Assembly: GCA_016191785.1 (NCBI GenBank)
Contig: JACPVJ010000119.1
Location: 62,001 to 126,000 of the forward strand
DNA: 64,000 bases
Direction of reading: 5' to 3'
From: Myxococcales bacterium
GTDB lineage: Bacteria; Myxococcota_A; Polyangia; Polyangiales; Polyangiaceae
In this document: one piece after another, positions 1-8,629 of the stretch
Layout of the letters: every line of letters starts with the position of its first letter
Numbering within the stretch: the stretch's first letter is position 1
Translations under genes and position numbers: made by a program
The notes under the pieces: generated by a model
Database searches by the model: none
What the model was told of the DNA's origin: nothing
What the model saw: the letters and a program-made list of their open reading frames with translations, nothing else

Positions 1-588
1 CGTCTTCAGGCAGCCGGTGTACGAGCCGGTCGGCACCGTGACCGTCGCGTCGAGCGCCAGCACTTCGCCCCAATCCTCGGCCTCGCACGCCAGGTACTCC
101 TGGCGGTACTTCATCCCGACGGCGGGCTTGGCAGGGATGACCATCCCCGGCTTGGCCCCGCCGACGCCCGCCTCCCACGAGCCTTCCTTGGACACGGGTT
201 TACCGTCGGCGTACTCGGTCGTGTCTTCGCCCAGGTACCACACGCTGCCGTCCTTGTGCTGCGCGTACCAATCCCAGGTGTCCTCGATGGTCACGCCGTT
301 TGCAGTGACGGTGTCGCGAACGACCGTGCAGGTGATCCCCATCACCTGTTTCTGCTCAGCGAGCACCGTGACCACGACGTCTTGGATGCCTTCCTTGTAC
401 GTCCACTTTCGCCCGACCGGGAGCGGGTACAAGGGGTTGTCCACGGTGGCCGAGAAGTCCGCGGGCACCACCTTCGGGTCGTAGCTCTGGTCGACGGTGC
501 ACGTCTCTTCCTCGTCTTCCTCGTTCGAGCCGCAGCCCAAGGCGGCGAGTGCCAGTACGATGAACACGGAGTGATGAAGGTTCTTCAT
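1..588 (-). CDS. Predicted lipoprotein, C-terminus beyond left edge
   Basis: The open frame runs leftward from an ATG at 588 to the window edge (196 codons seen, no stop), so the gene is truncated by the window. The N-terminus is a lipoprotein signal (hydrophobic stretch FIVLALAAL, then LGC with Cys19), followed by an acidic segment (NEEDEEE). The mature part has aromatic and charged strands and two spaced cysteines (CTVV, CEAED), which suggests a beta-rich outer-membrane or periplasmic domain. I do not recognise the family. It is divergent from the lipoprotein at 830, with about 240 bp between them in which I saw no clear signal. Confidence 0.75.
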   Translation of the reverse strand, partial: MKNLHHSVFIVLALAALGCGSNEEDEEETCTVDQSYDPKVVPADFSATVDNPLYPLPVGRKWTYKEGIQDVVVTVLAEQKQVMGITCTVVRDTVTANGVTIEDTWDWYAQHKDGSVWYLGEDTTEYADGKPVSKEGSWEAGVGGAKPGMVIPAKPAVGMKYRQEYLACEAEDWGEVLALDATVTVPTGSYTGCLKT

Positions 589-829
589 GTCGGTGGTTCC
601 TCTGCGGCAGCATCTTGCAATTTGGGGGCCCAAGTCGGGGCTCGCGGCGACCGCGCGAAAATCGACCGGTCGGCCCAGGTCGCCGCGGAGGTGTCCTGCC
701 GGGCGGCGGTTCCTGTCCGGTCGAGCGGACAGCCGAGCGCGGGCGAAGCGCGGAAACCGCAGCGTTCGTTGGTCTCGGAGTCGGGCACACGCCTTGCTGA
801 GAGCCTCGACGAAAGCGGAGGAGCCGAAA

Positions 830-1174
830 ATGAAAGCCATCAGCCGAGCCCTGATTCGAGTCGTCAGCCTCACCTGCCTGCTCGCCGCCGCCGCATGCGG
901 CGCCGGCTCCGAAGGGACCGGGAAGTCCCAGGGCGCGAGCTCGGGCGCTTGCGCCGACGACGAAGGCGCGGCGGACAAAGTGGTCTGCGCAGCGGACAGC
1001 GACTGCGACTCGGACGAGACGTGCAGCGCGGGCCTTTGCAAAGGGCTGGACGACGAGACGGACAACGACGACGATTGCGGCCAAGATGACGAGGGCGGGG
1101 CCGACAAGATCACGTGCGCCGTCGACGCCGACTGCGACTCGGACGAGGTCTGCAACGGCGGGCTCTGCCAGTGA
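830..1174 (+). CDS. Small Cys/Asp-rich lipoprotein
   Basis: A 114-residue protein starting at ATG 830, preceded by AGCGGAGGAG as a good ribosome-binding site. It has a signal peptide (VVSLTCLLAAAACG) with a lipobox. The mature region carries two copies of a short Cys/Asp motif (CAADSDCDSDETC and CAVDADCDSDEVC, each followed by GLC), joined by an acidic linker. Similar Dickkopf-like cysteine repeats are common in myxobacterial secreted proteins. The disulfides are inferred and the function is unknown. It lies just ahead of another Cys-rich lipoprotein at 1212. Confidence 0.75.
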   Translation: MKAISRALIRVVSLTCLLAAAACGAGSEGTGKSQGASSGACADDEGAADKVVCAADSDCDSDETCSAGLCKGLDDETDNDDDCGQDDEGGADKITCAVDADCDSDEVCNGGLCQ

Positions 1175-1211
1175 CACGACTCGACGGGGAGCCATCAGGG
1201 GGAGCGGCGAG

Positions 1212-1790
1212 ATGAGCATGCGAACGATGACGATGGGTGGCTGGGTGCTCACCGGTGCGTGCGCGCTCGCGGGTTGTGGCGGCAACTCGGAAGAGGGCAG
1301 CCCGTCTGGAACGGGAGGCGCCACGGGCGGCGCGGCGGGCGCCTCGGGCGGCTCCGGGGGGGCGGGCGGCGGAAGCGGCGGCGCGAGCGGCGGGGCGGGC
1401 GGCAAGAGCGTGGACTGCACGACGCCGGCCAACACCTGCGCTTGCGGCCCGGGTGAGACCTGCACCCTCGACTGCGGCAGCAACGGCTGCGACCAAGGCG
1501 AGTGCCTGGGCGCCACCTGCAAGGCCGCGTGCGCCGGCGGCGACTGCAACCTGGACTGCGGCAACGGCGGCAAGTGCGAGTTCGACTGCAAGGGCGGCGG
1601 GTGCGAGCTCGACTGCGACATCAACTCCACCTGCAACCACAAGTGCGCGGGCGGCGGGTGCCAGCTGCTCTGCGACGGAAACTCGATCTGCTCGCTCGAC
1701 TGCACCGGTGCGACCACCGCCTGCGAGATCACCTGCGAGCAGGGCGGCAAGGCCACCTGCACCGGGAACTGCAACACCCAGAGCTGTTAG
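1212..1790 (+). CDS. Cys-rich repeat lipoprotein
   Basis: A 192-residue protein with lipobox LAGC (Cys22), then a Gly/Ala/Ser linker, then a mature domain of about 115 residues with a cysteine every 3-6 positions. The pattern CxxxC-GGG-C-x-L-D-C recurs roughly every 14-16 residues (for example GGDCNLDC, GGKCEFDC, GGGCELDC, GGGCQLLC). The regular spacing suggests a small solenoid of disulfide-linked turns. The ATG at 1212 follows GGGGGAGCGGCGAG. It is probably exposed at the cell surface. I know no specific function, and the low-complexity linker is typical of the other lipoproteins in this window. Confidence 0.75.
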   Translation: MSMRTMTMGGWVLTGACALAGCGGNSEEGSPSGTGGATGGAAGASGGSGGAGGGSGGASGGAGGKSVDCTTPANTCACGPGETCTLDCGSNGCDQGECLGATCKAACAGGDCNLDCGNGGKCEFDCKGGGCELDCDINSTCNHKCAGGGCQLLCDGNSICSLDCTGATTACEITCEQGGKATCTGNCNTQSC

Positions 1791-1884
1791 CTGGCGGTGC
1801 CTCGGGGCGGTGCGCGAACGAGCACGCGGCGCGCGGGCGCGGCCCGGCCGACGAAACCCTCCCTCCCTGCTAGGCTCTTTGCGC

Positions 1885-2133
1885 GTGACGATCTCCATCG
1901 AGCTTTCCGACGACGTCCTGCGCGCGCTGTCCAGTGAGCCGGCGTCCGCGGCGGCTGAGCTACGCATGGCCGCCGCCGCGAAGCTCTACGAGCTGGGCCG
2001 CCTGTCGTCCGGCGCTGCCGCCGAGCTGGCCGGGGTGCCCCGAGTCGTCTTCCTGTCGCGATTGGCAGAGTTCGGGGTCGCCGCTCTCCGTTCAACCGAA
2101 GCGGACCTGATGGATGACCTGGCAAGCGCGTGA
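1885..2133 (+). CDS. UPF0175-family antitoxin
   Basis: An 82-residue protein from GTG 1885 that matches the UPF0175 layout: a short N-terminal strand (TISIELSDDV), a helical middle (ELRMAAAAKLYELGRLSSGAAA), and a segment resembling a helix-turn-helix or ribbon (ELAGVPRVVFLSRLAEFGV) ending in an acidic tail (EADLMDDL). UPF0175 proteins are the usual partners of DUF3368 PIN-like toxins. The next frame begins at ATG 2114 inside this gene (20-bp overlap) and encodes exactly that toxin type, although it is broken. The antitoxin itself is intact. An upstream ATG start is not available in a sensible position. Confidence 0.8.
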   Translation: MTISIELSDDVLRALSSEPASAAAELRMAAAAKLYELGRLSSGAAAELAGVPRVVFLSRLAEFGVAALRSTEADLMDDLASA

Positions 2134-2613
2134 GGCCATCGTCGACACGTCTGTGCTGCTGTACCTCCACTCAGCTCGGAGGCTCGATCTCTTGCCGGCG
2201 CTCTTCGCCCGCGTGACGGTTCCAACCGGCGTCGAGGCAGAGCTGCGGGCGGGGGAGGAGCCAACATCGACGTGCCCGTCCCGCGGCTGCTCCCCTGGGC
2301 GAGGCTGCGCGACCCCTCGCAAGCGGCGATGGCTCGGGTTGCTGGCCGCCTCGGCCTGGGCGAGCGGGAAGTGATGGCCGTCTCACTCGAAACGCCAGAC
2401 GCGATCGCGGTGCTGGATGATCGCGCCGCGCGAGCGCCCGCCCGAGTGCTTGGGTTGGCCGTGACCGGCACGTTGGGGTTGCTGGTCCGAGCCAAGCAGA
2501 CCGGTTCGCTGACGGCGGTCGCCCTGGTGATTGACGAGATCGTCTCACACGGCTTCCGAGTCGACGACGGGACGAGAGCCCGAGTCCTGCGAATGGCGCG
2601 CGAAGCGGATTGA
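2114..2613 (+). pseudogene. DUF3368 PIN-like toxin, frameshifted
   Basis: The N-terminal half (ATG 2114) shows the PIN-like start AIVDTSVLLYLHSARRLDLL and VTVPTGVEAELRAG. The C-terminal half continues in a different frame as VPVPRLLPWARLRDPSQA, DAIAVLDDRAAR and LGLAVTGTLGLLVRAKQTG, ending at 2613. Both halves match DUF3368 proteins well. The switch lies in the G-run at 2251-2255: one additional G would restore a continuous reading (ELRAGGGANIDVPVP) of about 166 residues. This is therefore a single-base deletion, either real inactivation or an assembly error in a homopolymer. It overlaps the antitoxin gene upstream, as expected for a coupled pair. Confidence 0.75.
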
Positions 2614-2759
2614 CGCCCGAACGACGGTCGAGTGTCGGCTCGGATTCAGCAGCGCCGCTCCGCGGCGAGAGCCGCGCCGAGCGCGCAACCCCGTTCCCGC
2701 GGTTCACGGGGCGCTTTTCAGTGGTGAACGGCCCGACCCCGGGGTATGGCGCCCCCGAA

Positions 2760-4463
2760 ATGGCCGATTCGGACCCTGGGCCGGCGCTGCTCGAGAGCGC
2801 TGAGCCCAACTGCCCGCCCGAGGACACGCTGCTCGGCGCGCTCGACGCCGCGGTGCGCAGCGGTGCGCCGTTCTTGACTTTGCACCAGGGTCGGCAGCGC
2901 ACCGAGCTCAGCTACGCGCAGGCGCGCGAGGGGGCCTGGCGGGTGGCGGCGGCGCTCAGGAATCGCGGCATCGAGCGCGGCGCGCGGGTGGCGCTGCTCT
3001 TGCCGACCTCGGCCTTGTTCGTCGAGGCGCTGCTGGGTTCGATGATGGCGGGGGCCATTCCGGTTCCGCTGGCGTCGCCCATGACCTTCGGCGGCGTCGA
3101 GCGCTACTTGAAGAACCTGACGGTGATCTTGCAAGACGCCGGCGCCGACTGGCTGATCACCTATCCGCGCATCAAAGAGGCGGTCGCCGCCGACGACACG
3201 CTCAAGGCGACGTTGGCCAACGTGATCACCGAGGCCGACCTGGACGGCATCGCGCCCATCGACCCGCGCAGCGCGTCGGTGTCCGGCTCGGACATCGCGT
3301 TCTTGCAGTACACCTCGGGCACCACCGGGCGACCCAAGGGCGTGATGATCTCGCACCGCGCGCTGGTGTCGAACACCTATTCGATCGCGCACGGCATGAA
3401 GCAGACTAGCGCCGACGTGGGCGTGAGCTGGCTGCCCCTGTTCCACGACATGGGGTTGATCGGCGCGCTGCTTCGCTCGATCTGCCACCCGGGGCCGCTG
3501 CACGTGATGCCGCCCGAGCGCTTCATCGTCAAGCCCATGGGCTGGCTCAAGCTGATGAGCGAAGTGGGCGCCACGCTCTCGCCGGCGCCGAACTTCGCCT
3601 ACGACCTGTGCACCGCGCGCATCGCCGAGATCGCCGATCTGCGCCTCGACCGCTGGCGGGTCGCGCTGAACGGCTCGGAGCCCGTGCACGCCCCGACGCT
3701 CGCCCGATTCCAGGAGAAATTCGGGCCGGCGGGCTTCGACGCTGGCGCGATGATGCCGGTCTACGGCATGGCCGAGGCCACCCTGGCGGTCACCTTCACG
3801 CCGGTGGGGCGAGGCGCTTCCACGCTGTCGGTGGACCGGCGCGCGCTGGAAGAAGAGAGCCGCGTGCGCCGCGCGAACGGCGGCTTGGCTCGTTTGGCCG
3901 TGTCGGTGGGCACGCCGCTGGCGGGGACTCGCGTTTCGATCGTGGACGAGTCGGGCAAGCCAGTGCAGGCGGGAGTGGTCGGCGAGGTCCGCGTGGCTGG
4001 CCCGTCGGTGATGGACGGCTACTTCCGCAACGAAGCGGCGAGCGCTGCGGTGCTGAAAGGCGGCTGGCTCTCGACCGGCGACCTCGGCTTCATCGCCGAC
4101 GGTCAGCTCTTCATCGCGGGTCGTGCCAAAGAGATGGTGATCAAGGCGGGCCGCAACCTCTATCCGTACGACGTCGAGCGCGTGGTGGGCGAGCTCTCGG
4201 GCGTGCGCCTGGGCGGCGTCGCCGCCTTCGGCCGCGAGAACGAGAGCACCGGGACCGACGACCTGGTGGTGGTGGCCGAGACCAGCGAGACCGATCCGAC
4301 CGGGCGCGAAGCGCTGACGCGAGCGATCCGCGGCGAGGTGCTGGCGGTGCTGGGCGTGGGCGTGGACGACGTGCGGCTCTGGCCGGTGGGCAGTGTGCCG
4401 CGCACCTCGAGCGGGAAGATCCGCCGAAAAGAGTGCGCGCGACTGGTCACGGAGGCAGGCTGA
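2760..4463 (+). CDS. Fatty acyl-AMP ligase (FAAL-type)
   Basis: A 567-residue adenylating enzyme. It activates a fatty acid with ATP and most likely hands it to the acyl carrier protein encoded at 5468 rather than to CoA. The core P-loop motif YTSGTTGRPKGVM is at residues 184-196. Other markers are LPLFHDMGLIG, the FAAL-type VYGMAEATLAVTF, STGDLGF, RAKEMVIKAGRNLYPYD, and the C-terminal SSGKIRRKE lysine. ATG 2760 is preferred because the fold begins soon after it; the open frame extends back to 2610 with a low-complexity, unlikely leader. First gene of a five-gene overlapping operon. The FAAL versus FACL distinction is made from motif style, not a measured insertion. Confidence 0.85.
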   Translation: MADSDPGPALLESAEPNCPPEDTLLGALDAAVRSGAPFLTLHQGRQRTELSYAQAREGAWRVAAALRNRGIERGARVALLLPTSALFVEALLGSMMAGAIPVPLASPMTFGGVERYLKNLTVILQDAGADWLITYPRIKEAVAADDTLKATLANVITEADLDGIAPIDPRSASVSGSDIAFLQYTSGTTGRPKGVMISHRALVSNTYSIAHGMKQTSADVGVSWLPLFHDMGLIGALLRSICHPGPLHVMPPERFIVKPMGWLKLMSEVGATLSPAPNFAYDLCTARIAEIADLRLDRWRVALNGSEPVHAPTLARFQEKFGPAGFDAGAMMPVYGMAEATLAVTFTPVGRGASTLSVDRRALEEESRVRRANGGLARLAVSVGTPLAGTRVSIVDESGKPVQAGVVGEVRVAGPSVMDGYFRNEAASAAVLKGGWLSTGDLGFIADGQLFIAGRAKEMVIKAGRNLYPYDVERVVGELSGVRLGGVAAFGRENESTGTDDLVVVAETSETDPTGREALTRAIRGEVLAVLGVGVDDVRLWPVGSVPRTSSGKIRRKECARLVTEAG

Positions 4464-4464
4464 C

Positions 4465-5481
4465 TTGAAGCGCGCGCTGGTGATCGGCGGCACCGGGTTC
4501 ATCGGCGTGAACCTGATCGACGCGCTCCTGGCAGAGGGCGTCAGCGTGCGGGTCACCACCCGCCCGTCGAGCGCCACCTTGCTGCTCCGGAAGCGCGCGG
4601 TCGAGCGCGCGCCGGCCTCGCTGGAAGAGCCCGAGGCCCTGCGGCGCGCGATGGACGGCTGCGACACTGTCTTCTTGGCGGGCGGCTACTACCCGCGCTA
4701 CTCGCTGAGCTTGGACTCGGCGCTGGCCGAGGGCGTACCCGGCGTGAAGCACGCGTGCGACGCTGCGCTGGCGGTCGGCGTCGAGCGATTCGTCTACACC
4801 TCGACCATCGCCACCCTGGGCCCGGCGCCGACCGGTCGCCTGGCGGACGAGCGCGACGTGATGGCCGAGATGCCCGCGGACAGCGTGTACCGCGGGGTGA
4901 AGTGGGCGATGGAGCGCGAGGTCGAGGCCGCGCGCGAGCGAGGGCTGCCGGTGGTGAGCCTCTTGCCGGGTGGCTGCATCGGCCCGAACGACGTGCGCGT
5001 GGGCAGCGGTGCCTTCATCGTGGGCGTGGTGAAGGGGCTGTTGCCGTGGCTAGTGAACGGCACGGTGAACATCGTCGACGTGGCCGACGTGGCGCGCGCT
5101 CACGTGCGTGCGGCGAGCGCCGAGCCCGGTGCGCGGTTCTGCCTGGGCGGCCACGACATCCAGATCCGCACCCTGCTCGAGCGCGTGGCCAGCCGCTACG
5201 GCGGGCGCGTGCCGACCGAAGAGCTCGACGCCGGCGCCGCCCGCGAGGCCGCCGAGACCGCCGAGCGCGCCGCCGCGCCGAGGCGCGAGCGCGTGCCGAT
5301 TCCACGGGAAATGGTCGATTTGATCACGTCGGGCCAGCCCGTTTCCAACCTGCGGGCCGAGCGCGAGCTCGGCATCGCTTTCACGCCGCTGGACGACGCC
5401 CTCGATCGCGCCCATGACTGGTTCGCGAAATTGAAGCTCGTCCCACCACGACAGCCCCGGAGTACCCATGAGCACGTCTGA
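4465..5481 (+). CDS. Extended SDR NAD(P)-dependent reductase/epimerase
   Basis: A 338-residue Rossmann protein beginning KRALVIGGTGFIGVNL, with the nucleotide-binding GxxGxxG at the very N-terminus. It has the extended-SDR markers YTSTIATLGP and the catalytic YxxxK as YRGVK, then SLLPGGCIGPND. The TTG start at 4465, one base after the ligase stop and 9 bp after GGAGG, is the only start that places the Rossmann strand at the N-terminus. It resembles dihydroflavonol-4-reductase or hydroxysteroid-dehydrogenase-like SDRs. In this operon it probably reduces a keto or epimerises a hydroxyl group on the acyl product. The exact substrate cannot be told. Confidence 0.8.
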   Translation: MKRALVIGGTGFIGVNLIDALLAEGVSVRVTTRPSSATLLLRKRAVERAPASLEEPEALRRAMDGCDTVFLAGGYYPRYSLSLDSALAEGVPGVKHACDAALAVGVERFVYTSTIATLGPAPTGRLADERDVMAEMPADSVYRGVKWAMEREVEAARERGLPVVSLLPGGCIGPNDVRVGSGAFIVGVVKGLLPWLVNGTVNIVDVADVARAHVRAASAEPGARFCLGGHDIQIRTLLERVASRYGGRVPTEELDAGAAREAAETAERAAAPRRERVPIPREMVDLITSGQPVSNLRAERELGIAFTPLDDALDRAHDWFAKLKLVPPRQPRSTHEHV

Positions 5482-5743
5482 ATCACCGACCCGCGACCGC
5501 GTCATCGCGATGGTCGCCAAGATTTTGAAGCTCGACGCGAGCAAGATCAACACCAGCGACCGGCTGCGCGAGGACCTGGGCATGGACTCGCTGGCGAGCC
5601 TCGAGCTCTTGTCGTGCATCAGCGACGAGCTCGACGTCGATATCGAGCTCGACGAAGCCATGGAGCTCGTGACCATCGACGACGCGTGCGCCTTCGTGGA
5701 CCGCGTCACCGCGGAGCAGCGTGGCGCAGGCGCTGCCTCCTGA
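5468..5743 (+). CDS. Acyl carrier protein
   Basis: A 91-residue stand-alone carrier protein. The phosphopantetheine attachment motif is DLGMDSLASLEL (serine in DSL), preceded by the helix RVIAMVAKILKLD and followed by the acidic helix ELDVDIELDEAMEL typical of ACPs. It overlaps the SDR gene by 14 bp and the next gene by 23 bp, so all three are translationally coupled. It should carry the acyl chain loaded by the fatty acyl-AMP ligase at 2760. It is separate from any fab cluster, so it is likely dedicated to this pathway. Its function needs an external phosphopantetheinyl transferase, not present here. Confidence 0.9.
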   Translation: MSTSESPTRDRVIAMVAKILKLDASKINTSDRLREDLGMDSLASLELLSCISDELDVDIELDEAMELVTIDDACAFVDRVTAEQRGAGAAS

Positions 5744-7328
5744 GCCGATCGCGGTCGGGCTCGAAAACCAAGAGGCGCTCGGCGCTGGCCTGAGCGTGGC
5801 TCACGCCACGCCGGCCGAGGCCGAGGCGCTGCCGCTGGTGCGCGCCGAGAGCACGCGCCTGGTCGCGAGCCTGGCCGACGCCGCGGCGATCGATCGCGAC
5901 GGCGCGATCCCTCTTGCTCTGCGCCAGGCCGTGGCCGATGCGGGCCTGTTCGGGCTCACCGTGCCCGAAGAGCACGGCGGCGCCGGTTTCTCGCTCAAGG
6001 CCGCCTGCGCCGTCGTGGCCGATCTGGCCGCCATCGAGCGCTCGACGGCGATCATGATCGGGCTGCACTCGGGGCTGGGCGTCCGCCCGCTGGTCGAGCT
6101 GGGCAGCGCCGAGCTTCAGGCTCGCATGTTTCCCGAGATCGTCTCCGGCGCGCGCATCGCGTCGTTCGCCGCGACCGAGGCCGAGGCCGGCTCCGATCTG
6201 ACCGGCATCCGCACCACCGGCACGGTGGTCGGCGATCAGCTGCGCGTGGACGGCGAGAAGGTCTACGTGACCAACGGCGGCTTCGCCGGTTGCTACACCG
6301 TGCTGGCACGGACTCCGGGCCTGGGCGGTCAACGTGCGCACTCGCTGGTCTTCGTCCCGCGCGAGACCCCCGGGGTCACCATCGGCCCGGAAGAGGACAA
6401 GCTCGGGATCCGCGGGTCGTCCACCGTGACCGTGACCTTCGAGGGCGCGATGGTGCCTCAGGGCATGATCTTGGGCCAGGCCGGCCGCGGCATCGATCAG
6501 GCGCACGCCGCGCTCAGCTGGGGCCGCACGCTGATGGCCGCCGGCTGCGTGGGCACCGCGCGCGCCGCGCTTCATCTGGCGCTGTCCCACGTGACCTCGC
6601 GCCAGCAGTTCGGCAAGCCCATCGGCGACTTCACCGCCTCGCGCGCCCACGTGGCGCGGATGGCCGCGCGGCTCTACGCCAGCGAGACGCTGGTGCGCTG
6701 GGTGGGGCACGCCCTGGCCAGCGGCCAGCCCATCGACGAGCTGTCGCTCGGCGCGAAGGTGCTGTGCAGCGAGGCCAGCTTCGAGATCTGCGATCGGGCC
6801 CTGCAGCTCCACGGCGCGCTGGGCTTCATCGAGCCGACCGGGGTCGCGCGCCTCACGCGCGACTGCCGCATCACCCGCATCTTCGAGGGCGCCAACGACG
6901 TGCTCTTGGTCCGCGGCGGCGCCGCGGTGCTGGGGCGCAAGCCCGCGCCGGCTCCCGCCCGCCTCTCGCTGCCGGGCCCGCTCGAGCGCGAGGCCAAGGC
7001 CTGGGACGCGCTGCGCTCGCGCTTCACCGACGCGACCGCCAGCGTGCGCGCCGAGCACGGCGTGGGCGTGGTTCGCCACCAGTTGGTGCTGCAAGCCGTG
7101 GCCCGCGCCAACCTGGCGCTGCTCGCCGCGCTGGGCTGCTTGTTCCGCGCCCAGGCCCGCCCCGACGAGCTCACGCTGGCTCGCCACGCGACCGAAGACT
7201 TGCTGTTCGAAGCCGAGCAGCACCTGAACGATCTCGCCCGCGCGGTGCGCGACGAGGCGCGGGTGCACGCGGTGAGCGATCAACTCTATGCGCCGCTGTC
7301 GCGCATCACGAAGGAAGACCCGTCATGA
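5721..7328 (+). CDS. Acyl-CoA/acyl-ACP dehydrogenase
   Basis: A 535-residue FAD enzyme that introduces an alpha,beta double bond into an acyl thioester. It has the N-terminal helical domain (LFGLTVPEEHGGAGFSLKAA), the middle beta domain (ASFAATEAEAGSDLTGI, VYVTNGGFAGCYTV), and the C-terminal helical domain with FGKPIGDFTASRAHVARMAA. The IFEGANDVLLV segment retains the likely catalytic base Glu389. About 120 residues beyond the usual ACAD core are present, an extra C-terminal helical region seen in long-form ACADs. GTG 5721 overlaps the ACP gene. In this context the substrate is probably acyl-ACP rather than acyl-CoA, which is an inference from the neighbours. Confidence 0.88.
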   Translation: MAQALPPEPIAVGLENQEALGAGLSVAHATPAEAEALPLVRAESTRLVASLADAAAIDRDGAIPLALRQAVADAGLFGLTVPEEHGGAGFSLKAACAVVADLAAIERSTAIMIGLHSGLGVRPLVELGSAELQARMFPEIVSGARIASFAATEAEAGSDLTGIRTTGTVVGDQLRVDGEKVYVTNGGFAGCYTVLARTPGLGGQRAHSLVFVPRETPGVTIGPEEDKLGIRGSSTVTVTFEGAMVPQGMILGQAGRGIDQAHAALSWGRTLMAAGCVGTARAALHLALSHVTSRQQFGKPIGDFTASRAHVARMAARLYASETLVRWVGHALASGQPIDELSLGAKVLCSEASFEICDRALQLHGALGFIEPTGVARLTRDCRITRIFEGANDVLLVRGGAAVLGRKPAPAPARLSLPGPLEREAKAWDALRSRFTDATASVRAEHGVGVVRHQLVLQAVARANLALLAALGCLFRAQARPDELTLARHATEDLLFEAEQHLNDLARAVRDEARVHAVSDQLYAPLSRITKEDPS

Positions 7329-8617
7329 AGCTGCGCTTCGTCTACCCGAAGTTCTCTCGTCACGCGGAGCACCACCCCGAGCTGCGCGAGGCCGTGCCTT
7401 GCAACGAGTACTTCGGGCCGCCGTCGCTGGGCATCGCCTGCCTGGCGGCGGTGACCCCCGAGTCGTGGGACTTCGACTTCCGCGACGACCGGGTGGAGGA
7501 CGTGGGCCTCGACGACGACGTCGATCTGGTCGCGCTCTCGTTCTTCACGGCTGCGGCTAGCCGTGGGCTCGAGCTGGCGGACGCCTTCCGCGCCCGCGGC
7601 AAGAAGGTGGTGATGGGCGGGATCTTCCCGACCATGATGCCCGACGTGGCCGCCGAGCACGCCGACGCGGTGGTGGTGGGCGAGGGCGAGGGCGTCTGGA
7701 ACGACGTCTTGGTCGATGCCAAGCGGGGGAGCCTGAAGCCGCGCTACAGCGGCTCGTCGGTGGACCCGGCGACCCTGCCATTGCCGCGGGTGGACCTGTA
7801 CATCGAGAAAGAGAACGACACCTATCGCCCGGACGACTACCCCGTGCAGATCGCGCGCGGCTGCCCGCTGAAGTGCTTCGCCTGCGTGCTGCCCACCAGC
7901 ATGGGCCCGAAGATCCGGCACTTCGGCACGGACCACACGCTGGGGCAGATCGAGCAGCTGAAGGAAAGGGGCAAGCTGGGCTCGCTGACCGAGGACACCA
8001 GCTTGTTCTTCGGCTCGGGCGCCCAGCGGCGCTTCGGCTGGCTGCTCGACGCGCTGGCCGAGCGATCGGGCCCGGCGCCGATCAGCTATCTGGGCACCAG
8101 CATGCCGATGATCCGCGCCACCAGCGGCGAGTTCTTGGATCGCATGCGCGCCGCCGGCATCAACATGTTCTACCTGGTGGGCGGCTTCGACCCGTTCACC
8201 ATGAAGGCGTTCACCGGCAAGGACCCGGACGCCCTCGCGAAGGCCCACGAGTCGGTGAAGAAGGCGCTGGATCACGGCATCGAGCCGTACACCTCGTTCC
8301 TGGTGGGCAACGACGACGACGACGAGGGCACCTTCGATCGCATGCTCGAGTTCGCCGACAAGGCCGGCATCCGCAAGGCCGAGTTCGCGATCATGACGCC
8401 CTACCCGGGCACCGCCGTCTGGCATCGGTTGAACGCCGAAGATCGGATCATCGAGCGCACCTGGTCACGGTACAACGACGCCAACGTGGTCTTCCGCCCG
8501 AAGCAGATGAGCCCCGAGCGCCTGCTCGCGGGGTACCTCTACTTGTGGAAAGAGTTCTACCGCTCGCGTCAGGACCTGAAGGAGCTCGGTCGCGGCGAGC
8601 GGACGATCCAGTTCTGA
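7325..8617 (+). CDS. B12-binding-domain radical SAM protein
   Basis: A 430-residue enzyme, ATGA-overlapping the dehydrogenase gene. Residues 1-140 form a cobalamin-binding-type Rossmann domain (VDLVALSFF, KKVVMGGIFPTMMPDVAAEHADAVVVGEGEG). The radical SAM cluster motif CPLKCFAC (Cys180, Cys184, Cys187) follows RG in the usual position, and later strands include FLVGNDDDDEGTFDRMLEF and MTPYPGTAVWHRL. Such enzymes cleave S-adenosylmethionine at a 4Fe-4S cluster and often methylate or rearrange unactivated carbons. As the last gene of the FAAL-ACP operon it probably modifies the tethered lipid. The reaction cannot be predicted from sequence alone. Confidence 0.85.
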   Translation: MKLRFVYPKFSRHAEHHPELREAVPCNEYFGPPSLGIACLAAVTPESWDFDFRDDRVEDVGLDDDVDLVALSFFTAAASRGLELADAFRARGKKVVMGGIFPTMMPDVAAEHADAVVVGEGEGVWNDVLVDAKRGSLKPRYSGSSVDPATLPLPRVDLYIEKENDTYRPDDYPVQIARGCPLKCFACVLPTSMGPKIRHFGTDHTLGQIEQLKERGKLGSLTEDTSLFFGSGAQRRFGWLLDALAERSGPAPISYLGTSMPMIRATSGEFLDRMRAAGINMFYLVGGFDPFTMKAFTGKDPDALAKAHESVKKALDHGIEPYTSFLVGNDDDDEGTFDRMLEFADKAGIRKAEFAIMTPYPGTAVWHRLNAEDRIIERTWSRYNDANVVFRPKQMSPERLLAGYLYLWKEFYRSRQDLKELGRGERTIQF

Positions 8618-8629
8618 GTCGAGCGCCGG

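Noticed and set aside
356..1777. Minus-strand open frame of 473 codons opposite the lipoproteins at 830 and 1212
   Set aside because: It is Pro/Gln/Arg-rich with no motif; the plus-strand genes have signal peptides, lipoboxes and ribosome-binding sites.
2251..2260. Programmed frameshifting in the DUF3368 toxin
   Set aside because: No slippery heptamer or following stem was seen; a lost G in a five-G run explains it more simply.
2718..4667. Minus-strand open frame of 649 codons opposite the fatty acyl-AMP ligase
   Set aside because: Antisense of a conserved enzyme with Arg/His-rich low-complexity translation.
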